Shown here: positions 7,069 through 12,076 of the stretch, piece by piece | Position numbering within the stretch: position 1 is the stretch's first letter | Layout: each line of letters opens with the position of its first letter | Notes under the pieces: generated by a model | Seen by the model: only the letters and a program-made list of their open reading frames with translations | The model's database searches: none | What the model was told of the DNA's origin: nothing | NCBI GenBank assembly: GCA_024636595.1 | Contig: JAGXGT010000001.1 | Span: 1 to 12,076, forward strand | DNA from: Sphingomonadales bacterium | GTDB lineage: Bacteria > Pseudomonadota > Alphaproteobacteria > Sphingomonadales > Sphingomonadaceae | Direction: 5' to 3' | Length of the DNA stretch: 12,076 bases | Position numbers and translations under genes: made by a program

Positions 7069-8643
7069 CTAAAGCCCCTCCGTTTCGTCTTCCTGCGGTG
7101 ATAGCCAGCGAAACCGTACCATATTGCTGCGTTCGGCAATGTCAGTTTTGCGGATCGCCGTCACATTTTTCTCGGCAAGCCGTTTGGCAACAATATTCCG
7201 ATCCGCATCGGAGCCATTCAACGCCAACCCAAGCGGGCTGCGCTGGCTGGCCCAGATGATCAGATCCAGCTGGCGAGCAGCCTGATCATCCAGAACACCA
7301 TCGGTTATCTTGACGTCGGGCAGACCCATGACGGGCGGCGCGATCTGCACCGTCCACTGGCTGGCAAGCGCCGAGACGCGCTGCTCTAGTGCATAATAGG
7401 TTTCGAGGGAGGCCCCCGGGAGCGGCTTGGCGGTTACCACCGCCCGGCGCTTTGCGGTGTCGATGACCACATCTTCGCTGGACACTCCGGCAATCAGGGC
7501 GAGATTTTCCCTGAGCTGGGAAACCTTGATTTCGGCCGCCTGTTGCTGCGCCTGCATCTGCGCGGCGGCCAGTTCGGCATTCGCGGCATCTGCACCAGTT
7601 TCCACTCGATATTGTTCGATCTTGACGGCAATCGGGCGGTCAAAAGTCCGGCTCAGCACCCTGGCACTCTGGCTGTCAGCACCGGGCAGAATGCGCGGCG
7701 TGAACACCGATGCTGTCACGAGCATGGGTTCGGCCCGAAAATCTATCGCAAGCTGCGCGACGCGGGCATTGTCGCCGAACTGGTCCTTGATATATCCATT
7801 GGCGGACCGGGAGACATTTGCCTCCCACGCGATCTGCTGCAGGGAATATCCAAGCGGAATGGCCAAACCGATGAAAATAACCACCATGAAGCCGATCTGT
7901 ATCTGCGACTGGCGTTCGGACAGATCGGAGCGGAAGCCATATAGGCGCGCCATTGCCGAAGCTGTCAGCGCTATGGTCATCAGGTTGGTGAAGAACAACA
8001 GCGCGGATCCGCCGAATACCGACCAGTTGAAGGTCGCCAGGCCAAATCCGACGACAGCAAGCGGTGGCATCAAAGCCGTGGCAATCGCGACCCCGACAAT
8101 CGTTCCCATGCGTCCCCGGATCATGGCGTAAGCGCCGGCCAAAGCCGAAAACAGGGCGATCGCCAAATCAAAAAGATTGGGCCGGGTACGGGCGGCGATT
8201 TCTGCCGTAACGGTCTGCAGCGGAGACAATGTCACCACCAGCGCGGCAAACAGCACCGAAATGATCGTGCCATAGAGGATCGCTTTTGCGCTTTCCCTGA
8301 GCCACACGGAATCACCGATGGCCAAGGCAAAACCGGCCCCCATGATCGGGCCCATCAAGGGCGAGAGCAGCATGGCGCCGATGACCACCGCCGGAGACGA
8401 CAGCAGCAAACCGAGGATCGCAATGCCTGCCGACATCGACGTCATAAAGGCAAAATGCGGCGTGAAGCCGCTGTCCTCGCGAATCTTGTCGATCACCGCT
8501 TGCTGATCGACATCGGCCCGCACGGCGACCCTCCACCAGCGGCGGAATAGCCGAATACTGCCGGTGACGGGCGCGAATGGACCGGATGGCTGTTTAGGCT
8601 TTGATTGTTCCGGACTGGCCTTGTCGGCCTGAGCGTCTTTCAT
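7069..8643 (-). CDS. DUF389-family multi-pass inner-membrane protein
   Basis: A 524-residue protein. After a charged cytosolic N-terminus (1-60) there are about seven hydrophobic segments between residues 65 and 268, including the family hallmark IGAMLLSPLMGPIMGAG (88-104), which identifies the DUF389 hydrophobic domain (TIGR00341-like). Residues about 270-524 are soluble, with an Ala/Gln-rich coiled-coil-prone stretch (about 355-382) and a domain that includes a TVQIAPPVMGLPDV segment. No biochemical function is established to my knowledge; transporter or envelope-stress roles are guesses. The ATG at 8643 has no good SD. The gene is divergent from a TetR regulator, with a palindrome 43 bases upstream of its start, which suggests repression by that regulator. 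It probably leads the DUF4139 pair downstream. Confidence 0.88.
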   Translation of the reverse strand: MKDAQADKASPEQSKPKQPSGPFAPVTGSIRLFRRWWRVAVRADVDQQAVIDKIREDSGFTPHFAFMTSMSAGIAILGLLLSSPAVVIGAMLLSPLMGPIMGAGFALAIGDSVWLRESAKAILYGTIISVLFAALVVTLSPLQTVTAEIAARTRPNLFDLAIALFSALAGAYAMIRGRMGTIVGVAIATALMPPLAVVGFGLATFNWSVFGGSALLFFTNLMTIALTASAMARLYGFRSDLSERQSQIQIGFMVVIFIGLAIPLGYSLQQIAWEANVSRSANGYIKDQFGDNARVAQLAIDFRAEPMLVTASVFTPRILPGADSQSARVLSRTFDRPIAVKIEQYRVETGADAANAELAAAQMQAQQQAAEIKVSQLRENLALIAGVSSEDVVIDTAKRRAVVTAKPLPGASLETYYALEQRVSALASQWTVQIAPPVMGLPDVKITDGVLDDQAARQLDLIIWASQRSPLGLALNGSDADRNIVAKRLAEKNVTAIRKTDIAERSNMVRFRWLSPQEDETEGL

Positions 8644-8685
8644 GGAAATGCTTTAGCGGTGCGGGACGATTGCGAATAGACAAAC

Positions 8686-8702
8686 ATTACGTCCGACGTA
8701 AT
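8686..8702. promoter_or_regulatory. Perfect 17-bp palindrome, candidate TetR-family operator
   Basis: ATTACGTC, one central C, GACGTAAT: two perfect 8-bp arms between the divergent DUF389 (start 8643) and TetR-family (start 8804) genes. TetR-family repressors bind such palindromes as dimers and commonly control themselves and a divergent neighbour. A weak -35-like TTGAAA (8702-8707) overlaps its right edge, so binding could occlude polymerase. That the local regulator binds here is inferred from position and symmetry. Confidence 0.6.
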
Positions 8703-8745
8703 TGAAAAATGAACAGTTTCGTCTTTTATCATGAAACCGTATGAT
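8702..8745 (+). promoter_or_regulatory. Possible promoter(s) of the TetR-family gene
   Basis: Two weak arrangements are visible. One is TTGAAA (8702-8707) with TTTATC (8725-8730) at 17 bases, overlapping the palindrome. The other is a better -10, TATGAT (8740-8745), without a good -35. The region is A/T rich (GTATGATATATATAG) compared with its surroundings. I cannot choose between them. Confidence 0.25.
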
Positions 8746-8803
8746 ATATATAGAGCACGTCGGCTATTCCGCCGCACCGAGGAGCCTTTGCAGGAGCAAA
8801 TCC

Positions 8804-9442
8804 ATGCCCCGTCCCGAAACCGACATCGCAGCCACGCGATCCAGAATCATTGCCGCCGCAGACCAGATGATCCAGGAAAGAGGCGCGATCAGCTTCACCA
8901 TGACCGATCTGGCGACTGCAGTCGGCATGTCGCCCTCCAATCTCTACCGCTTTTTCGAGAGCAAGGACGCGCTAGCTGAAGCGATGGCCGGGGAATGGTT
9001 TGCTGAACTGCTGATCATTATGGAGGATCTGGTTTCCGCTGACATGCCGGTTGAAGAAAAGCTCTATCAGTTTTTCGCCAAACGCGTGGTTATCAAACGG
9101 TCGCGTTACGAAGATGATCCAGAACTTTTTGAATCCTATATGGAATTGGGCGACGAGCATTTTGAAGTGATCAAGGGCTATGTCGACCTGGCCGATCACT
9201 ATATGGCTTCGATCCTCGCCGAAGCGATGGAAAAAGGCTATTTCAAGGGGCTGGAGCTGGATAGCGTCGTATCTCTGGTCAACACCATGATGCAGCCCTT
9301 TTGCAATCCCCAGCTGATGATGCAGATGATGCATCTGGCGACCGAAGAGCGGCTTCGGATCGTGATCAACACCATCCTGAGCGGGCTAAAGGCCGATGAA
9401 GAGCAGGCAATCATCAAGCCAGAATTGCATATCGCCGGCTAG
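8804..9442 (+). CDS. TetR/AcrR-family transcriptional regulator
   Basis: The 212-residue product has a TetR N-terminal DNA-binding domain: RSRIIAAADQMIQERGAISF (13-31) leads into the helix-turn-helix MTDLATAVGMSPSNLYRFF (33-51) and the conserved ESKDAL (52-57). The rest is an alpha-helical ligand/dimerisation domain, ending with a methionine-rich helix (TMMQPFCNPQLMMQMM, 161-176). The start at 8804 is chosen because AGGAG (8792-8796) precedes it by 7 bases; an upstream in-frame codon at 8741 would add 21 residues with no SD. It is divergent from DUF389 across a 160-base gap with a perfect palindrome, so autoregulation and control of DUF389 are likely. The effector is unknown. Its TAG overlaps the stop of the convergent VOC gene. 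Confidence 0.92.
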   Translation: MPRPETDIAATRSRIIAAADQMIQERGAISFTMTDLATAVGMSPSNLYRFFESKDALAEAMAGEWFAELLIIMEDLVSADMPVEEKLYQFFAKRVVIKRSRYEDDPELFESYMELGDEHFEVIKGYVDLADHYMASILAEAMEKGYFKGLELDSVVSLVNTMMQPFCNPQLMMQMMHLATEERLRIVINTILSGLKADEEQAIIKPELHIAG

Positions 9443-9969
9443 GCCTCTTTCGCCAGCCACTGTTTCATCATGGCGGGCGGCGGCGACGGGTTCATTTCCG
9501 TCTCGTCCAGTGCCGCCAACGCTCGGCGGCGATCTTCGTCGTTGAAGCTGCCGGTCGTCAGGCAAAATTCAACCGCGTTGCCATTCGGGTCGCGCGTATA
9601 GATGGAATGACACCAATTGTGGTCGATCTCGAGCACGTCGAGTCCCGCCGCGTTCCATTTTTCTCGCCAGGCGATCAGTTGCTCAGCGGTATCGACGGTA
9701 AAGCTGTAGTGGTTGGTGCCCAGCGGGGTTCCGGCGGCTTCGTTGAGGTCAAATGAATATCCGGCTTCTCCGGGCGTATCCATCAACTCCCAAAAAGCGA
9801 TAAACCGGCTGTCATCGCCATCCATTCGGTAGAAAAAATGTTTTCCCCAGCCACCGCCCATGACCGGCGCGATCTCGACCTTGACCAGTTCGAAGTCCAT
9901 GATGCCTTCGTAAAAGACGTGGATCGCTTTCATGTCCTTCGCCGCGAGGGCGAGATGGTGATAGCTCAT
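9439..9969 (-). CDS. VOC-superfamily protein (glyoxalase/extradiol dioxygenase-like)
   Basis: A 176-residue cytoplasmic protein of two beta-alpha-beta-beta-beta modules. Module one starts HHLALAAKDM (4-13), with GIMDFELVKVE after the first helix and AFWEL (59-62). Module two has TNHYSFTVDT (85-94) and closes with YTRDPNGNAVEFC (124-136), a typical VOC ending. Candidate metal ligands are H4/H5, E61, H87 and E134. The superfamily covers glyoxalase I, dioxygenases, epimerases and antibiotic-binding proteins, so the reaction is unknown. About 35 residues follow the second module (NDEDRRRALAAL, then a proline-rich stretch). An AAAGGA SD lies 6 bases before the ATG. The ATG overlaps the upstream stop (ATGA), so the two genes are translationally coupled. 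The 3' end overlaps the TetR gene by 4 bases. Confidence 0.87.
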   Translation of the reverse strand: MSYHHLALAAKDMKAIHVFYEGIMDFELVKVEIAPVMGGGWGKHFFYRMDGDDSRFIAFWELMDTPGEAGYSFDLNEAAGTPLGTNHYSFTVDTAEQLIAWREKWNAAGLDVLEIDHNWCHSIYTRDPNGNAVEFCLTTGSFNDEDRRRALAALDETEMNPSPPPAMMKQWLAKEA

Positions 9970-10616
9970 TCGGTATCCTTTCTTTTGTCGACCATACCCA
10001 TGACATCGGCCGTCGCGCCCTCGGGAGCGGGTACTTCGACGACGCGTTCCGGCACATCATCAAATTCCAGTTTGAGCGCCCGGCTCATCACCGCATGCAT
10101 CATATAGGTGCAGGTGATGTAGGTCAGTTCGAGTATTTCGACTTCGCCGAGATGCTTTTTCAACGCTGCAAAGACCCCGTCGGACACCCTGCCCCGCTCC
10201 AGCACAAGACAATCGGTGTAGGCCAGAACGGCCCGTTCGACTTCGCTGAAGCAATCGGTGGTGGACCAACTGGGGATCGCCGCGACCTGCTCGTCCGAAT
10301 AGCCTTCGAAGCGCATCGCCTTGCTGTGCTGGGAATAGACAAATTGCGATCCTACCGCATAGCCGGCGCGGATCTGGCCCAGTTCACGCAGTTTCGGATC
10401 GAGCTTGCGATTGGGAGAGCGGTAGAAACCGAAGCCCTCGGTGGTATGTTTGAAAGCATCGGGAACCTGCGCAAAGACGGTCCACCAATTGCCCGGCGTG
10501 CCGGTCGCCGTGCCGGGTTCCGCTACCGGATCGCGGTCGCCGAAGAGCATGTCATAAAGACCGAGAACATAGTCGTCGGTCACCTCGGACCGGGGGATTT
10601 CGCGCAGTCGGGGCAT
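9966..10616 (-). CDS. Carboxymuconolactone decarboxylase-like (CMD/AhpD fold) protein, cysteine-less
   Basis: A 216-residue protein with the CMD-fold helical core. Residues about 50-110 carry the pattern R-E-L-G-Q-I (77-82), then GSQFVYSQHSKAM (89-101) and EGYSDEQVAAI (104-114), with H97 as the conserved family histidine. AhpD-type members have CxxC seven and four residues before this histidine; here those positions are S90 and V93, so a peroxiredoxin-reducing disulphide function is unlikely and a lyase/decarboxylase-type or unknown role is more plausible. A GN-WW segment (42-45) precedes the core. AGGAGAG provides the SD upstream of the ATG. The next gene overlaps by 4 bases and encodes a VOC protein, suggesting a joint small-molecule (perhaps aromatic or lactone) pathway; that is inference. 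Confidence 0.82.
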   Translation of the reverse strand: MPRLREIPRSEVTDDYVLGLYDMLFGDRDPVAEPGTATGTPGNWWTVFAQVPDAFKHTTEGFGFYRSPNRKLDPKLRELGQIRAGYAVGSQFVYSQHSKAMRFEGYSDEQVAAIPSWSTTDCFSEVERAVLAYTDCLVLERGRVSDGVFAALKKHLGEVEILELTYITCTYMMHAVMSRALKLEFDDVPERVVEVPAPEGATADVMGMVDKRKDTE

Positions 10617-10660
10617 GGGTCTCTCCTATGCCCCGACTATGCACAATTTGGCGCGGCTTG

Positions 10661-10729
10661 CTAGCCCTGGGCGAGGTTCCGCAACACATATTGGAGGATG
10701 CCGCCGTGTCTCTGATCAACTTGATGCAT
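10661..10729 (-). pseudogene. Displaced second copy of the 3' end of an aconitase gene
   Basis: The minus strand encodes GGILQYVLRNLAQG followed by TAG (10661-10702), nearly identical to the end of the aconitase gene at 11693 (GGILQYVLRNLAKG, TAG). The nucleotide match covers 10661-10707 against 11693-11739, 41 of 47 bases. Five of the six differences are synonymous and one gives Q instead of K, so this copy diverged while still translated rather than decaying as noncoding DNA. Before the glycines it has H rather than N, and upstream of that no similarity to acnA remains. An ATG at 10727-10729 is in frame and would encode 22 residues, but I see no reason to think it is expressed. It lies between the CMD-like and EAL genes. 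Confidence 0.75.
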
Positions 10730-10748
10730 CTGACAACCTAAGGGCGGC

Positions 10749-11537
10749 TCAAGCTGCGGCTTTGTCTCCCGCCTTTGCCTCGGTGAGATCGTAACAGAGC
10801 GACGGAAGTTCTTCGAAACCCGGCCTTGCCAGCAAATAGCCTTGAACCAGGTCGATGCCCATGTCGCGGATCGCCGTCAATTCACCAGGCGTCTCGACAC
10901 CTTCGGCAATGACGTTGATATTCATACGCCGACACAGTTTCACAATCGATTCGACGATCATCCGGCGCGGCATATCGGTATCGATATTGCGGATAAGCGC
11001 CATATCGAGCTTGATGAAATCGGTCTGGAAATCCGCCAGCAGTTGCAGCCCGGCATAGTCTGCCCCAAAATCGTCCAGTGCTGTTCCGAAACCCATCTTT
11101 TTATAGGACTTCAGGATGTTCTTGATATGGCTTGTGTCAGCCATTTTCTCGTTTTCGGTAAATTCAAACAGCAGCCGCGATGTCGGCAGGCCTTGCTCGC
11201 CTGCCGTTTGCAGCGTCAGGCGGATACAGGCCTCGGGCGAATAGATCGCGTTGGGAAGGAAGTTGATCGAGAGCTTGGCGTCGGTTTCCAGGATTCCCGC
11301 AGCAACCGATTTTTCAATCGCCGCGACCCGGCAGGCCTGATCGAAAGCGTAGCGGTTCTCCTGCGTGATGGCGGACAGAATTTCCTCGGCCGGCTGGTTT
11401 TCGGTGCCGCGGACCAACGCCTCATAGGCCCATGGCTGTCCGGTGCGCAGATCAAATATCGGTTGAAAGGCCATCGACAAGTCGAACCCGAGACGCTCTC
11501 TGTTACGGCAATTTTTGCATCCGGCGAGTTTTTCCAT
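10749..11537 (-). CDS. Stand-alone EAL-domain protein, probable c-di-GMP phosphodiesterase
   Basis: A 262-residue protein that is essentially one EAL domain without GGDEF, sensor or membrane segments. The catalytic set appears complete: E39 of YEALVRG, N92 (SINFLPN), E125 (FEFTE), D155-D156 (ALDDFG), K177 (FIKLD), E212 (AEGVET) and Q232 (LVQGYLLARP). It should therefore hydrolyse c-di-GMP to pGpG in the cytoplasm, which in this group generally favours motility over biofilm; the local target is unknown. The N-terminus has a CKNCRN motif (C7, C10) that might bind metal or sense redox state. The ATG at 11537 is chosen; a GTG at 11540 is directly adjacent, and neither has a clear SD. A 27-base inverted repeat ends 10 bases upstream, and the whole gene lies between two copies of the acnA 3' end. 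Confidence 0.92.
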   Translation of the reverse strand: MEKLAGCKNCRNRERLGFDLSMAFQPIFDLRTGQPWAYEALVRGTENQPAEEILSAITQENRYAFDQACRVAAIEKSVAAGILETDAKLSINFLPNAIYSPEACIRLTLQTAGEQGLPTSRLLFEFTENEKMADTSHIKNILKSYKKMGFGTALDDFGADYAGLQLLADFQTDFIKLDMALIRNIDTDMPRRMIVESIVKLCRRMNINVIAEGVETPGELTAIRDMGIDLVQGYLLARPGFEELPSLCYDLTEAKAGDKAAA

Positions 11538-11547
11538 CACTTGAATC

Positions 11548-11574
11548 TAAGGCTATGTGGTTAAGATAGCCTTA
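11548..11574 (-). promoter_or_regulatory. Inverted repeat just upstream of the EAL gene (operator or 5'-UTR hairpin)
   Basis: TAAGGCTAT (11548-11556 on the plus strand) and ATAGCCTTA (11566-11574) are perfect 9-bp inverted copies with a 9-base spacer. The element ends 10 bases before the EAL ATG. If transcribed it would form a hairpin right at the translation start; if not, it is a plausible operator. Position supports a regulatory role but does not distinguish the two. Confidence 0.5.
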
Positions 11575-11612
11575 CAAAATCAGACGGTTATTGACGGCTG
11601 CCACGCCCCCGA

Positions 11613-11665
11613 CAGTCGATATGGCCCTGCCCCGCAGATTGCGGAGATCAGGGCGATATCGACTG
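11613..11665 (-). repeat. Long imperfect palindrome / stem-loop downstream of acnA
   Basis: Arms 11613-11629 and 11649-11665 pair over 17 bp with one mismatch (11623/11655), for example CAGTCGATAT against ATATCGACTG. Inside, CCGCA (11632-11636) and TGCGG (11640-11644) form a second 5-bp stem with a 3-base loop. The structure begins 28 bases after the acnA stop on acnA's strand. No T-tract follows, so it is not a textbook intrinsic terminator. It could be an mRNA 3'-end hairpin, a Rho-linked terminator, a REP-like dispersed repeat or a DNA-level cruciform site. Confidence 0.6.
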
Positions 11666-11692
11666 GCTGGCAAATCGCCGCGCTTAGCGGAT

Positions 11693-11739
11693 CTAGCCCT
11701 TCGCCAGATTCCGCAGCACATATTGCAGGATGCCGCCGT
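11693..11739 (-). repeat. Direct repeat, acnA-resident copy (partner at 10661-10707)
   Basis: This is the last 15 codons of acnA plus the two adjoining bases, in the same orientation as the displaced copy 1032 bases away. The two copies flank the EAL gene and its upstream structured region. The mismatches are spread along the repeat, so the copies are not a fresh duplication. Confidence 0.75.
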
Positions 11740-12076
11740 TGAGGAAATATTCCATTTCATTGGCGGTATCGATCCGGCAGATCGTCTGGAAGGTCGACTG
11801 CGTACCGTCGGCGCGGGTCATTTCGACTTCGAGTTCCTGCAGCGGCTTCAGCGTGGCGACGCCCTTGATCGTGAAGGTCTCGGTGCCGTCCAGGCTGAGG
11901 ATCTCGCGATCGGTGCCTTCGCCGAATTGCAGCGGCAGAACGCCCATGCCGACCAGGTTCGAACGGTGGATCCGTTCGTAGCTTTCGACGATGACCGCGC
12001 GGACGCCGAGCAGGTTGGTGCCCTTTGCCGCCCAGTCGCGGGAGGAGCCGGTGCCGTATTGCTCGCCGCCGATGAC
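11693..12076 (-). CDS. acnA: Aconitate hydratase, C-terminal 127 residues (gene runs off the right edge)
   Basis: The fragment is the C-terminal swivel domain of an AcnA/IRP1-type aconitase, the [4Fe-4S] enzyme that isomerises citrate to isocitrate in the TCA cycle. It starts with IGGEQYGTGSSRDWAAKGTN, the family's substrate-binding G-x-GSSR-DWAAKG segment. It continues with GVRAVIVESYERIHRSNLVG, a conserved ERIHRSNL block just before the methionine at 11947, then FTIKGVATLKP, and ends LNGGILQYVLRNLAKG with TAG. The reading frame stays open to the edge; the N-terminal three-quarters, including the cluster cysteines, are outside the window. The last 15 codons are repeated at 10661-10707. A long stem-loop follows the stop after 28 bases. 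Confidence 0.95.
   Translation of the reverse strand, partial: VIGGEQYGTGSSRDWAAKGTNLLGVRAVIVESYERIHRSNLVGMGVLPLQFGEGTDREILSLDGTETFTIKGVATLKPLQELEVEMTRADGTQSTFQTICRIDTANEMEYFLNGGILQYVLRNLAKG

Noticed and set aside
7427..8131. 234-codon plus-strand frame antisense to DUF389
   Set aside because: It is the antisense shadow of a membrane-protein gene with clear family motifs; the frame itself shows no motif.
10095..10664. 189-codon plus-strand frame antisense to the CMD-like gene
   Set aside because: It has no domain or SD and shadows a coupled, SD-preceded gene.
10842..11564. 240-codon plus-strand frame antisense to the EAL gene
   Set aside because: The minus-strand EAL protein has all catalytic motifs; the antisense frame is a codon-bias artefact.
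10749..11692. The EAL region as a classical integrative element
   Set aside because: The direct repeat is present, but there is no integrase, transposase or terminal inverted repeats, so it is reported only as a gene-end displacement.

Overview
The window looks like chromosomal DNA of an alphaproteobacterium of the order Sphingomonadales. Three things point there: the rRNA-operon leader at the left edge, with its boxA and the downstream GGGACATGTGGGCGGCGGCC block that I associate with sphingomonad rrn leaders; the moderately GC-rich coding bias; and the VTAQR-type motif style in one periplasmic protein. The genus assignment is inference, since no mature 16S sequence is in the window.

Layout. 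Positions 1-260 hold the promoter and leader of an rRNA operon reading leftwards out of the window. Divergent from it is a MOP-superfamily polysaccharide flippase (350-1861), followed by a TIM-barrel sugar-phosphate isomerase-like gene (1975-2778). That gene meets a two-CBS-domain protein (2775-3203, minus) tail to tail. A small two-helix membrane protein and a YciA-type acyl-CoA thioesterase form an overlapping pair (3323-4031). Then come three minus-strand genes that probably form one unit: a DUF389 membrane protein (7069-8643) and two tandem secreted DUF4139 paralogues (5622-7007 and 4046-5608). A TetR-family regulator (8804-9442) is divergent from DUF389, and the 160-base gap between them holds a perfect 17-bp palindrome that is a good operator candidate. 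A translationally coupled VOC protein and cysteine-less carboxymuconolactone-decarboxylase-like protein follow on the minus strand (9439-10616). The right end holds a stand-alone EAL-domain (c-di-GMP phosphodiesterase) gene (10749-11537) and the 3' end of aconitase acnA (11693 to the edge).

The most unusual structure is at the right end. The last 15 codons of acnA, including the stop, occur twice in the same orientation: once at the true end of acnA and again 1032 bases further on, on the far side of the EAL gene. The copies differ at 6 of 47 positions, and nearly all changes are synonymous, so the second copy diverged while it was still coding. The EAL gene therefore sits between a regenerated and a displaced acnA 3' end, the architecture left by insertion or gene-end replacement. 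The 152-base gap between acnA and the EAL gene also holds two strong inverted repeats.

Other points of interest are a proline-rich, TonB-box-like insertion in one DUF4139 paralogue, an inverted repeat in the CBS/membrane-protein divergent region, and two 4-base convergent stop overlaps. No tRNA, CRISPR array, insertion sequence, transposase or integrase was seen.
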